Source of the DNA: Microcystis novacekii Mn_MB_F_20050700_S1
GTDB lineage: Bacteria > Cyanobacteriota > Cyanobacteriia > Cyanobacteriales > Microcystaceae
Direction of reading: 5' to 3'
NCBI GenBank assembly: GCA_007096045.1
Contig: SFAU01000095.1
Location: forward strand, 1-36,420
Length of the DNA: 36,420 bases
The translations under genes were made by a program, and so were the position numbers. Of the stretch, positions 19,277 to 27,922 are shown piece by piece. Positions within the stretch are counted from its first letter, which is position 1, and every line of letters begins with the position of its first letter. The notes below the pieces were generated by a model, which did not search any database, was not told where the DNA came from, and saw nothing but the letters and a program-made list of their open reading frames with translations.

Positions 19277-21289
19277 ATGGCTGAACAACGCTCTGTACTA
19301 AAATTTAATGGCATTGATGATCATATTGATCTATCCCACGGATTTCTTGACATCGATCAGAGTATTACCATTACATTTTGGGCAAAAGGGGAAAATAATT
19401 TAGCTACAGAAACGACTCTTTTAGAAGCTGTTAATCGGGAAAATAACCGGGTTCTACATATTACCCTGCCTTGGGGCGCTCCCGTGAAACCTGCGATTTT
19501 TTGGGATGCGGGAAATGAAGAAGGTTTCGATCGAATTGAGAAAAAAGTCAAGCTTAAAGATTATAGTGATTGGACTCATTGGGCCTTTGTCAAAAATGCG
19601 ACCACAGGCCGAATGTTGATCTATCGTAATGGTATCATTTGGCATCGTGGCAACGGTCATAACCGGGCCTTAACTGGGATTGAAAAAATCATCTTGGGAG
19701 CCTCTGTTAATCTCTCCCATTATTGGCAAGGTTGTCTTGCAGAACTTTCTCTTTGGAATCAAGCGCGTAGCCAAGAAGAAATCCAGAAAACTATGTATCA
19801 ATCTCCTGGGTTTGATGACCTTGGCTTAGTCACTTATTTATCACTCAATGGCAGTGCCGAGGATCAAACAAGTTATAGCAATCATGGTATTCTTCATGGG
19901 ACAACCTGGCAACTAGATAGTCTTCCCTCTAAACCGACCTCGATCCCTAAATCAAAAATTCAGACTAGCAGTAAAGCTAGAAGGAATGCGAAAAGGATAA
20001 CAATGGTCAACGAAATTTTTAACTCTTTTGAAAAAGAAGAAGTGGTTGAACAAGATGCTCCAGCCGAACATCAAGAACCTGCCCCGGAAGAGAATCCAGA
20101 ATCAACTATAATCACCGAAGAAGCTACTCTTGCCAGCAATGAAATTGAGGAGATTACTAAAACGGCAATTTCTGCACCAGATATCCTGACTTATTCAAAC
20201 CAGAAAAAACGGTTAATTATTTGTTGTGATGGTTCTTGGGAAGACTCTGCCAGTGCTTACCCCACCAATGTGGTTAAATTCGCCGAATCTATTAAGTATA
20301 TTGCCGAGGATCAAACCCCCCAAATCGTCTTTTTGTCAGGTTCTGGCAGCGCCGAAGATAACGAATTTATTAAAAGTTTAGGGAATGAAACTTTTGGCTG
20401 GGGACTCGATCGAATGATCCAAGATGCCTATCGTTTTCTTGTCCTTAACTATAATCCCACAAGCGAGGATGAAGTTTATTTGTTAGGTTTTAGTCGCGGA
20501 GCATATATCGTTCGTTGTTTGGCTAGTTTTATCGATAAATGTGGAATCCTAAAACGCTCTAAGATTAAAGAAATTCCCCTAGCTTATCAACTATATCGAG
20601 ACCACAGCGTTAGTTCCGATAGTGCCAAAGCTCAACAATTTCGTGCCGCTAATGCCAAAAAAATTGAGACAGAAAAGGAAGATTTTCAAGATCGTATTCC
20701 AGTCAAGATGTTAGGTTGTTGGGATACAGTTGGTCATTTTGGTATTCCTGATTTAACCCCTTGGTTTCCCCTAGCTAAGTTTTATCATAAAAAATATGAA
20801 TTTAGTAACACAACATTAAGTCCGATTATCCAGAATGCTTTTCATGCTGTTGCCATTGATGAAAAACGTAAAAACTTCCCTTCCACTCCGATCAAAGCCA
20901 ATCCCGAAAATCCCGAACAAGTTGTCAAAGAAGTTTTATTTGTCGGTGAACATACCTGTCTAGGTGGTGGCAAAAAAGAATATCAAGGACTTTCCGACTA
21001 CCCGTTACAATGGATGATTAATCAAGCCAAAAAATTGGGATTAGAGTTTGACTCAACCACCTCTGAATTTGAGGAATTCCCAATTAAACTAGACCCGACC
21101 ATTAAGTTCGATAATACTGTTAAAGGATTGTCGGCCTTGGGAGGTGAGCAATGGCGATATTTCAATACAAAAGTTGTCACTGTTCATCACAGTGTGGTAA
21201 AACGATTAAAGGCTTTTTCCGATTATCGTCCCAAAAGTCTTGAACCTTTTCTTCAAGCTTTACTTGACGGCGATCAACAGACAGATTAA
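19277..21289 (+). CDS. LamG domain-DUF2235 (Tle1-like phospholipase fold) fusion protein
   Basis: The 670-residue protein has two domains. Residues about 1-215 form a concanavalin/LamG-type beta sandwich (VLKFNGIDDHIDL, ITITFWAKGENN, WTHWAFVKN, CLAELSLWNQARSQEEI). After an acidic, Glu/Pro-rich linker (about 225-310), residues 312-660 form a DUF2235 alpha/beta-hydrolase. This opens with LIICCDGSWED and has the nucleophile elbow GFSRGAY with Ser406. DUF2235 contains the Tle1 lipase effectors of type VI secretion and related cytosolic hydrolases. WDTVGHFG and VGEHTCLGGG (the latter a likely Asp/His-region loop) match the family pattern. There is no signal peptide. The gene leads a likely three-gene operon with a membrane protein 51 bases downstream. 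A fused carbohydrate-binding-like sandwich suggests a recognition-plus-hydrolysis role; the substrate is unknown. Confidence 0.8.
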   Translation: MAEQRSVLKFNGIDDHIDLSHGFLDIDQSITITFWAKGENNLATETTLLEAVNRENNRVLHITLPWGAPVKPAIFWDAGNEEGFDRIEKKVKLKDYSDWTHWAFVKNATTGRMLIYRNGIIWHRGNGHNRALTGIEKIILGASVNLSHYWQGCLAELSLWNQARSQEEIQKTMYQSPGFDDLGLVTYLSLNGSAEDQTSYSNHGILHGTTWQLDSLPSKPTSIPKSKIQTSSKARRNAKRITMVNEIFNSFEKEEVVEQDAPAEHQEPAPEENPESTIITEEATLASNEIEEITKTAISAPDILTYSNQKKRLIICCDGSWEDSASAYPTNVVKFAESIKYIAEDQTPQIVFLSGSGSAEDNEFIKSLGNETFGWGLDRMIQDAYRFLVLNYNPTSEDEVYLLGFSRGAYIVRCLASFIDKCGILKRSKIKEIPLAYQLYRDHSVSSDSAKAQQFRAANAKKIETEKEDFQDRIPVKMLGCWDTVGHFGIPDLTPWFPLAKFYHKKYEFSNTTLSPIIQNAFHAVAIDEKRKNFPSTPIKANPENPEQVVKEVLFVGEHTCLGGGKKEYQGLSDYPLQWMINQAKKLGLEFDSTTSEFEEFPIKLDPTIKFDNTVKGLSALGGEQWRYFNTKVVTVHHSVVKRLKAFSDYRPKSLEPFLQALLDGDQQTD

Positions 21290-21340
21290 CCTTGCTTTAA
21301 AATTAAATTAATCCTTCGCTAGAAATTTGAGGTGATTTTT

Positions 21341-21826
21341 ATGGAACTCGATAACATTATCAAAAAAGTGGCAGGTACTTATTTAGCTTCGGCTATTATT
21401 GCTGTCATCGTGCTAATTGTGACCCTCGGACAACCCTTTGTAGTTTTTCTGGGTATCGGAGCGATGGGGTTGGTTAGTGTCTTAGGAGATGCGATCGCTC
21501 AGTACGGAATTGAAGCGGTTCTGAATGCTTTTTACACTGAGCGAAGTAAAAAAGAATCCCTAGAAACACTTTTGGCTGAAATTGATGCTTTACCTCTGAC
21601 TGATGACCTGAAATTAAAAACTAAAAAATACTTGACTGACTATCAAGAACAGACAGCAAAGCAGCAAGAAACGGTAACTGAGCCAACTCCTGAAAGTCCT
21701 CAAACAGTTGTTATTGAAAAGGAACCAGTTATTGAAAAGGAACCAGTTGTGGAAAAGGAACCAGTTGTGGAAAAGGAACCAGTTATTGAAAATGAACCAG
21801 TTGTTGTTGAAGTTGAAAATGTTTAA
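21341..21826 (+). CDS. Small membrane protein with acidic six-residue repeat tail
   Basis: The start is placed at the ATG at 21341, which has a GAGG ribosome site 8 bases upstream; a GTG at 21332 overlaps that site. The 161-residue protein has two hydrophobic segments near residues 12-60 (YLASAIIAVIVLIVTL and FVVFLGIGAMGLVSVLG). A charged helix follows (TERSKKESLETLLAEID), then a Gln/Glu-rich stretch and a tail made of five copies of V(I/V)EKEP-type hexapeptides. It is not a family I recognise. The tail looks extended and charged, like a stalk or spacer. Its place 51 bases after the LamG-DUF2235 hydrolase suggests it anchors that enzyme or protects the cell against it. Confidence 0.75.
   Translation: MELDNIIKKVAGTYLASAIIAVIVLIVTLGQPFVVFLGIGAMGLVSVLGDAIAQYGIEAVLNAFYTERSKKESLETLLAEIDALPLTDDLKLKTKKYLTDYQEQTAKQQETVTEPTPESPQTVVIEKEPVIEKEPVVEKEPVVEKEPVIENEPVVVEVENV
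21710..21799 (+). repeat. Five tandem 18-bp units in coding sequence
   Basis: Units begin at 21710, 21728, 21746, 21764 and 21782, with consensus gttattgaaaaggaacca. They differ only at att/gtg and in the last unit (aat for aag). The near-identity at DNA level points to recent slippage expansion, so unit number is likely to vary between strains. Confidence 0.9.
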
Positions 21827-21834
21827 TTAGGTAT

Positions 21835-21861
21835 TGCTCCCTCTTGCAATAACTGGGAGCA
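21835..21861 (+). promoter_or_regulatory. Hairpin between membrane-protein gene and GUN4 gene
   Basis: TGCTCCC (21835-21841) and GGGAGCA (21855-21861) form a 7-bp stem with a 13-base loop just after the membrane-protein stop. There is no T-run, so it is more likely an mRNA processing or attenuation element than a terminator. Confidence 0.35.
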
Positions 21862-21910
21862 GCGAATGATTATTGCTAAGTACTGAGGAATTTTTTGGTC
21901 TAAGATAGCT

Positions 21911-23599
21911 ATGCTAAATAGGAACTCTCCACATCTGATGACCTATAAAAAAATTGCCATTTATGAGCAAAGCTATCAACTTCCTGTTTTTAAAAATAGA
22001 TACTTAAAAAATTTTCATAAAATCATCAAAGAACGTCGGAAATTAATTCAAGAAGGAGTTCGCTACCATTACTATTTTGGTAAGATTATTAAACGAAAAG
22101 AAAAAATTACTCAACAAGAAATCTTGATTGAGACTCAGTTATTAATCAAAGACTATAATTTATTAATTAACGGACTAGAAATCTATCAAGACGGATATTA
22201 TCGTTTTTTACTACAACTCAGTGACAATCTTAAAATTTTATTTTCCCAAAAATATCAAGAATTAAAAATCTTAGACTACGAGAGAATAAAGTTAGAAATT
22301 AAAAATAATAATAATCAAAATATTCTCAATCAACTCAAGCTGGAAAAACAGGAAAATTTTCGGGCAATTTTGCTACTGGGAAAAACATCTTTTTTGATGT
22401 TGAGAAAAACTAAATTACTAGGGGAAGGAGTTCAGAAATTAGCCGAGGATACTCAAAAGCAGAAAAAAATTGTGCAAGCAATTATTCAAGAACTCAAAAT
22501 TTATGAGGAATTAAATCATTACCAACTCAAATCTCAACGAGTTCGCCAAGAAATTGCGGATCTTGCCCAAAATGCGATTAATTTTGAAAACTACCTACAG
22601 GACTATTTTGCTCCTTTTCAATTATTAATAGAAGAAGTCATTAAGGTGGATGAAGAATTTTATGCAACAGTGGGAGAAATTAAGTATTTGGTAGATAATA
22701 TTTTTCCACCTCAGCCTGATCTCTTAGAAACGTCAGATTCCGCCATAAATTCTGAGTTTTTGCTAAATTTTCTAGCGACTGGTTACGAGAAAGACGCAAG
22801 GTTAAAAGAGGCTTTTTCCTCTGATCAATTTAATGACTACTTATTCAATGAAAGTGAATGGTCAGAACAATTTATTTCCCTAGAAAAAACCATCAATAAA
22901 TTATCTGATCATTTAGCAGAACAAGAGACTTGTCAAAAAGACACTATCCCCAAAACTCCCCTAGCAATAGTTGTCTCTCAATTCACTCAAAACAATCTTG
23001 ACAAATCTTCTAGTTCTAAAAATCCCCAGACTTCCCCAAATATCTTAACTCAAGAATCGGCTGATCTTGATTATAATCAATTACAAGATTTGCTAAGAAA
23101 GCAACAGTGGCAAGCAGCCGATCGCCAAACAACCAAACTACTATTAAAAATTTTGGGTAGGACTTACTGGAATGAGGTTTATCCTCAAGATATTGCTCAA
23201 TTACCTTGTTCAGAACTGAAAAAAATTGATCAACTTTGGCTGCATTATAGTAATGGTCATTTCGGGTTTAGTATTCAGCAAGCTATTTTCTCTAGTCTCG
23301 GTGGTTTAGTGGATTATGAAACCCAAAAGAAACTTGGTGATCGCCTAGGTTGGCGGAAGGAAGGTAAATGGCTCAATTATGAGCAACTAAACTTTCAATT
23401 AGAGCCGAATTCTCCCCTCGGTCATTTACCCGTTCATTGGTTGATTTTTGAAGAAAATCTTTGTTACCCATCTGCCGAGGTTGCTGACAATCAAAACTCC
23501 CTAGCTTTTTGGAGAGTTGGCGATTGGTTATTGTGGCAACTTCACCTGGTTTTAAGCAAAATTCAAGCCTGTGGAATTATTCCTCTGTCTGACTTTTAA
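21911..23599 (+). CDS. Coiled-coil protein with C-terminal GUN4 domain
   Basis: Of the 562 residues, about 1-340 are highly charged and helical with coiled-coil character (KNRYLKNFHKIIKERRKL, EDTQKQKKIVQAIIQELK). A short Ser/Pro-rich linker follows. Residues about 385-525 match the GUN4 fold (LDYNQLQDLLRKQQWQAAD, LPCSELKKIDQLWLHYSNGH, FGFSIQQ, then WRKEGKW and LPVHW). GUN4 itself binds porphyrins and assists Mg-chelatase, but many cyanobacterial GUN4 domains are fused to kinases, caspase-like or coiled-coil modules and probably act as sensors; that is the likely role here. It is third in the likely operon with the LamG-DUF2235 hydrolase and the membrane protein, with an 84-base gap. The start ATG has only a weak ribosome site. 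Confidence 0.75.
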   Translation: MLNRNSPHLMTYKKIAIYEQSYQLPVFKNRYLKNFHKIIKERRKLIQEGVRYHYYFGKIIKRKEKITQQEILIETQLLIKDYNLLINGLEIYQDGYYRFLLQLSDNLKILFSQKYQELKILDYERIKLEIKNNNNQNILNQLKLEKQENFRAILLLGKTSFLMLRKTKLLGEGVQKLAEDTQKQKKIVQAIIQELKIYEELNHYQLKSQRVRQEIADLAQNAINFENYLQDYFAPFQLLIEEVIKVDEEFYATVGEIKYLVDNIFPPQPDLLETSDSAINSEFLLNFLATGYEKDARLKEAFSSDQFNDYLFNESEWSEQFISLEKTINKLSDHLAEQETCQKDTIPKTPLAIVVSQFTQNNLDKSSSSKNPQTSPNILTQESADLDYNQLQDLLRKQQWQAADRQTTKLLLKILGRTYWNEVYPQDIAQLPCSELKKIDQLWLHYSNGHFGFSIQQAIFSSLGGLVDYETQKKLGDRLGWRKEGKWLNYEQLNFQLEPNSPLGHLPVHWLIFEENLCYPSAEVADNQNSLAFWRVGDWLLWQLHLVLSKIQACGIIPLSDF

Positions 23600-23622
23600 A
23601 ACCATCATTTATCAGCTTGTAG

Positions 23623-23684
23623 GGTGCGTTAGGCGGTAATAATCTTTGACAAAAACCAAAATTAACAATCCGCCGTAACGCACC
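23623..23684. repeat. Inverted repeat with GGTGCGTTA arms between convergent genes
   Basis: GGTGCGTTAGGCGG (23623-23636) and CCGCCGTAACGCACC (23670-23684) are inverted copies differing by one unpaired base, separated by 33 bases. This type of GTGCGTTA..TAACGCAC repeat is common in cyanobacterial intergenic DNA. It lies where the GUN4 gene and the second transporter converge and could serve as a two-way transcription stop. Confidence 0.75.
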
Positions 23685-23740
23685 ACTTTAACATTTCTGA
23701 AACCCTTGAATTGCAGCCAAAATAAATTAGCGAGAAAATT

Positions 23741-25804
23741 CTAGATTCTCACCCATTTTAAGGCTTTTGGGTCTTTATCGTAACGATAATTAACCCCATC
23801 TTTAGCAGTAATGATTTTACCTAAACTGGCACGACTCCGGACGTTACTTAAAGAATAATCAGTTAGGGACTGCATTTGTTGATGGGACAAACCTTCAGTT
23901 ATTTCAGAAACTCCTGCAATTTCCGCATCATGCTCAGTTTTAACCTCAGACAAAGTCTCTATTTTTACCGCTGAGAAATTTTCTGATTTTTTTGACATCA
24001 TGGCCATATTATTAACTTTTTGACGCTGATAATCTTCTACAGTTGACAGCTGCCAATGGGAATTTTCTGTTAACTCTAAGACCCATTGATGATAATTAAA
24101 TAAACTTTCCCGATGACCAACACTAATAAAAGTAGTTTCGCTTTCCTGTAATTGCCGATATAAACTGGCTTCATTTACTAAATCTAAAGCACTGGTTGCT
24201 TCATCTAAGATAGTAAAAGTCGGTTTAGTGATTAATAGTCGAGCAAAAGCTAATCTCTGCTGTTCTCCCAGAGATAAAATCTGTTCCCAATTGACTTCTT
24301 TATCTAAGCTATTTTGGTCAGTTAATAAATGTTGAAGATTGACTTTTTTTAAGATATTTTCTAATTCTTCATCGCTCAGCTGCTCCTTGGTATGGGGATA
24401 AAGTAATTGCTGGCGTAAAGTGCCAAGAATAATATAAGGACGTTGGGGTAAAAATAACATTTTAGCTAAAGGAGGACGCACTAAACGACCACTACCCGCT
24501 TTCCATAAACCGGCGATTGCTCGTAACAAGGAACTTTTTCCTCGACCACTGGGGCCGATAATGAGTAGGCTGTCTCCCAAAGGAACAGAAACCGATAAAT
24601 TCTCCACAATTACCTTTTCATAATCGGGAGTTTGTAGGGTGAAATTTTCAAAAGCTATACGCTCATCTTCCAGGGTGGTAATACGACTTAAGTTTTTCGG
24701 CTCTTCACTGGCAACTTTTAAGGCATCTGTCAAGGTAGCTAACCGTTCAATATAACTTGAAACTTTACCCGATGTTCCCCATTCGGTAATTAATTGTCCC
24801 AAGGCATTAGAAAAAAGGAAACAGCATAAACTCGCTTGACTAATTTCCCCATAATCGATTTCGTTTTTAATAAACATCGGGGTCAAAATAAACATTGAAA
24901 ATACACTAATCGCTGACTGATAACCTCGATTAAAAAGATTATTAAACCGTTCCCAATTTATCAGTTTTTCCGAGCTTTGAATAAGCCGTTCAAAACGGCC
25001 TTCAATGATTTTTTCTTCCTGCTCTTCTCCCTGAAAAAAAGCAATGGATTCGGCGTGGTTACGCACATGGGTTAAAGCATAATTATAATCCGCCTTATCA
25101 TTAAGTTCAGATTGATTAATTTTATTTAATTCTTGAGTTAGATAAATTGCTATTAAATTTCCTGTGATCGTATAAATTATCAAATAGACTGCAATTTGTG
25201 GGGAAATTGTCCAAAGAATAATCGCAAAAGTAATCATTTGTAACCCTTTTTCCACGAAGGTAATTAAAAACCTCAGGGTCATGGTCGTAATTGGTTCAAT
25301 TTCTTGAGATAATCTTTGATCGGGATTTTTTAAGTTCGAGGTAAAATCAATGTTATAATAAGCGCGATCATTGAGATATTTTTTAACGGTTTGTTTCGTT
25401 AACCACTTATACCAATCCAATGCTACTTGGCGACGAATAAATTGAGAAAAAGCAAATAAACCTGTTGTTACTATAATCAAAAAACTGGATAACCACAGTG
25501 TATTTAGATATTTAGAAAGGTCTCTATCTTCAATAATAATGTCGAGTACATAACGATTCCAGTAGCTGCTAAAAGCTTCTACCCCCACCGTTGCCAAGAT
25601 ACTTAAAAGAATCAAAGCTGACATTCCCCAAGAAATGATCACATCTCCAAAGGCACGTCCATTTAACTCCGTTGGATACCAATAGGGTTGAGCCACAATT
25701 TTTAGGCTTTCCCAAAATTGACCAAATAGTGAAAAGGGATTATTGGAGGATTGAGCGGACACAACAGGGTTTTCCGTCGCTTTTTTAGTAGTATATTGGG
25801 CCAT
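23741..25804 (-). CDS. SbmA/BacA-like ABC transporter, second paralogue
   Basis: This 687-residue fused permease/ATPase is closely similar along its whole length to the protein at 15666-17735. It shares PYWYPTE near the start, NPDQRLSQEIEPIT, TGNLIAIYLTQELNKI, ALTHVRNHAESIAFF, Walker A GPSGRGKSS, the signature LSLGEQQR and Walker B TILDEATSALD. The variable linker differs (about 590-635), but the C-terminal tail is again conserved (LSHQQMQSLTDYSLSNVRS, then YRYDKDPKALKWVRI). The gene is convergent with the GUN4 operon, and no partner gene is attached to it. Paralogues at both ends of the block could be two exporters or importers with different peptide substrates, or form a heterodimer. Function is inferred from family only. 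Confidence 0.85.
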   Translation of the reverse strand: MAQYTTKKATENPVVSAQSSNNPFSLFGQFWESLKIVAQPYWYPTELNGRAFGDVIISWGMSALILLSILATVGVEAFSSYWNRYVLDIIIEDRDLSKYLNTLWLSSFLIIVTTGLFAFSQFIRRQVALDWYKWLTKQTVKKYLNDRAYYNIDFTSNLKNPDQRLSQEIEPITTMTLRFLITFVEKGLQMITFAIILWTISPQIAVYLIIYTITGNLIAIYLTQELNKINQSELNDKADYNYALTHVRNHAESIAFFQGEEQEEKIIEGRFERLIQSSEKLINWERFNNLFNRGYQSAISVFSMFILTPMFIKNEIDYGEISQASLCCFLFSNALGQLITEWGTSGKVSSYIERLATLTDALKVASEEPKNLSRITTLEDERIAFENFTLQTPDYEKVIVENLSVSVPLGDSLLIIGPSGRGKSSLLRAIAGLWKAGSGRLVRPPLAKMLFLPQRPYIILGTLRQQLLYPHTKEQLSDEELENILKKVNLQHLLTDQNSLDKEVNWEQILSLGEQQRLAFARLLITKPTFTILDEATSALDLVNEASLYRQLQESETTFISVGHRESLFNYHQWVLELTENSHWQLSTVEDYQRQKVNNMAMMSKKSENFSAVKIETLSEVKTEHDAEIAGVSEITEGLSHQQMQSLTDYSLSNVRSRASLGKIITAKDGVNYRYDKDPKALKWVRI

Positions 25805-26011
25805 CTAGATGCAATTGGCAGTTCTTTTACTGTTCTCTTGACAACTCGCTATCATATTGTAGCGGAAGAATTACCTGTTGTTGTCTTTTGTTGACATTTT
25901 TATCTCGAAGTTGAAGTTTTAGGGGTGCAGTAGGCTGCCCGCTCATTTAAATTGCTTGTGGAGATGAGGCACTCTTGCAACAGTAAAGGGATTGGGGGAG
26001 ATTCAGCTAAT
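25805..26011. other. Intergenic region upstream of second transporter
   Basis: A TACAAT -10 box on the minus strand lies about 50 bases before the transporter ATG, but no good -35 accompanies it. No gene or long repeat was recognised. Confidence 0.35.
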
Positions 26012-26173
26012 CTAAGGATAGGCGGTTAAAATGCGTCTTAGCTGACTTTGATTTTTTGACAAAATACGAAAGACCACATCAGGGACGGGGCGTTGAGTAG
26101 GGGTTGGATGAGAAGTTTTTTCTCGATTCAACTGGTAGGATAGTAAGCATTCCACAAGCCAAAATAAAGATAT
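26012..26173 (-). pseudogene. C-terminal fragment of a protein, possibly a transposase
   Basis: A 53-residue open frame with no start codon, bounded upstream by an in-frame stop. It reads like real protein: FWLVECLLSYQLNREKTS, then PTQRPVPDVVFRILS and QLRRILTAYP at the stop. The P-x-x-x-V-F-x-x-L pattern near the end recalls the PTLRWVFQ ending of some cyanobacterial DDE transposases, but this is a weak likeness. It lies between two host genes and is probably debris of a mobile element or another lost gene. Confidence 0.4.
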
Positions 26174-26190
26174 TTATCAGGAGAGTCACT

Positions 26191-26289
26191 ATGAAAGAAT
26201 CAGTTTTAAAGAGTCATTTGGCAATTATTTTAATTAGAAAATATTTTACACAATCATTGCCAGATAAGAAAGACGGCTCAACACTATAA
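26191..26289 (+). CDS. Possible 32-residue small protein
   Basis: ATG at 26191 follows a good ribosome site (CAGGAGAG) after 6 bases, and the frame encodes 32 residues beginning MKESVLKSHLAIILIRKYF. The sequence is basic in the middle with a short hydrophobic run. No family was recognised. The strong ribosome site is the only support, and it could equally be a decayed leader. Confidence 0.25.
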   Translation: MKESVLKSHLAIILIRKYFTQSLPDKKDGSTL

Positions 26290-26343
26290 CCAAATTACTA
26301 CTAATTTATTGACCGATAGTTAACTCTTAATCAACAAAATATC

Positions 26344-26381
26344 GAAAAAAATCCCCCCTTTTTAAGGGAAATAAAAAGGGG
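26344..26381 (-). terminator. Rho-independent terminator of gnd
   Basis: On the minus strand, CCCCTTTTT and AAAAAGGGG (arms at 26373-26381 and 26355-26363, 9-base loop) are followed by ATTTTTTT. This lies about 20 bases after the gnd stop. Confidence 0.75.
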
Positions 26382-26399
26382 AGAAGATATTAGATAGCT

Positions 26400-27827
26400 T
26401 TAGGATTCAGTCATCCATTCCGTATGGAAAAACTCACCTCTGGGTTTATCGGTACGTTCGTAGGTATGAGCGCCAAAATAATCCCGTTGTGCTTGGGTGA
26501 GATTTTGCGGTAAATTGGCCCGACGATAACTATCAAAATAGTCCAAAGAAGAACTAAAAGCTGGGACAGGAATTCCCAACTTATTAGCCAAGACTAACAC
26601 CTCACGCCATGCCTCTTGGCGATCGAGGATACTTTGCTTAAATTCCGGCGCTAACAACAAATTTGGCAGCCCCGGATTTTCCGCAAAAGCTTTGCGAATT
26701 TTATCCAAGAAACCGGCCCGAATAATACAGCCGCCCTTCCAAATCCGGGCCGATTCCGGCAGACTGATATTATAGTTAAACTCCTGAGAAGCTTTCGCAA
26801 TTAAAGCCATACCCTGGGCATAGGAACACATTTTCGAGCAGTAAAGAGCATCACGCACCTTATCCACAAATAGTGCCGCATCCCCCGGATAGGTTTCCCC
26901 GGGTCCGGGTAACTCTTTTGCGGCTGCCACCCGTTCATCCTTATAAGCGGACATCACGCGAGCATTAACCGCAGCATAAATGGTCGGAATTGGCACCCCC
27001 AACTCCAAGGAACTTAACACAGTCCAGCGTCCTGTTCCCTTTTGTCCCGCCGAATCCAAGATTAAATCTATCAGATGATGACCGGTTTCTGGGTCAACAC
27101 ACTTAAAGATATCGGCGGTAATTTCAATTAAATAAGAATTAAGCTCATCGGTGCGATTCCACTCGGCGAAAGTTTCCTGTAACTGCTGATTGCTTAGTCC
27201 TAGACCATTTTTCAGCACATCGTAGGCTTCCGCAATTAACTGCATATCGCCGTACTCGATGCCATTGTGAACCATTTTCACATAATGGCCCGCACCACCA
27301 GACCCCACATAGGTGACACAGGGACCATCATCGACTTGGGCGGCAATTTTGGTTAAAATCGGCTCTAATTCCCGATAGGCGAACTCTGTACCCCCCGGCA
27401 TCAGGGAAGGACCGTGCAGAGCGCCTTCTTCGCCACCACTGACTCCCATGCCGACAAAACCCAGTTTAGTGGTCGATTCTAGGTCGCGGGTGCGTCTTTC
27501 CGTGTCCTCGTAGAGGGAGTTACCGCCATCGATAATCATATCTCCTTCTTCGAGAAGGGGTTTTAATTGTTCGATCACGGCATCCACCGGCGGGCCAGCT
27601 TTTACCATGACCAGAATTTTGCGGGGACGCTCTAAATTTTGGACGAATTCTTCTAAACTATAGGCCGCCTTGACATCTTTGCCTACGGCGCGAGTTTCCA
27701 TAAATTCTTTAGTTTTGCTGGCGGTGCGATTGTAAACAGCGATAGGAAAACCCCGACTCTCCACATTGAGAGCGAGATTTTCTCCCATGACAGCTAGTCC
27801 AATAACACCGAAGGTACGTTTAGTCAT
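26400..27827 (-). CDS. gnd: 6-phosphogluconate dehydrogenase, decarboxylating
   Basis: The enzyme converts 6-phosphogluconate to ribulose 5-phosphate with NADPH production in the oxidative pentose phosphate pathway, in the cytosol. The 475-residue length is normal. The N-terminal nucleotide-binding motif is GVIGLAVMGENLALN (near residue 8), followed by NRT at the NADP phosphate site. The substrate loop GVSGGEEGALHGPSLMPGG lies near 130. The catalytic segment GAGHYVKMVHNGIEYGDMQ holds the catalytic Lys and Glu near 185-192. The C-terminal half carries the expected helical dimer region with QRDYFGAHTYER near the end. The gene stands alone with its own terminator downstream. It is a core gene next to accessory DNA, so it marks a boundary of the variable block. 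Confidence 0.97.
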   Translation of the reverse strand: MTKRTFGVIGLAVMGENLALNVESRGFPIAVYNRTASKTKEFMETRAVGKDVKAAYSLEEFVQNLERPRKILVMVKAGPPVDAVIEQLKPLLEEGDMIIDGGNSLYEDTERRTRDLESTTKLGFVGMGVSGGEEGALHGPSLMPGGTEFAYRELEPILTKIAAQVDDGPCVTYVGSGGAGHYVKMVHNGIEYGDMQLIAEAYDVLKNGLGLSNQQLQETFAEWNRTDELNSYLIEITADIFKCVDPETGHHLIDLILDSAGQKGTGRWTVLSSLELGVPIPTIYAAVNARVMSAYKDERVAAAKELPGPGETYPGDAALFVDKVRDALYCSKMCSYAQGMALIAKASQEFNYNISLPESARIWKGGCIIRAGFLDKIRKAFAENPGLPNLLLAPEFKQSILDRQEAWREVLVLANKLGIPVPAFSSSLDYFDSYRRANLPQNLTQAQRDYFGAHTYERTDKPRGEFFHTEWMTES

Positions 27828-27922
27828 AGAAATTCAGTCTCGGCTGATGCGTTCTTCTTCCCCTTTTAGCACCTACTTTCCCTAAGATAGCTAAACTTTC
27901 CCTATTTCTTAAGCCTTGACTC

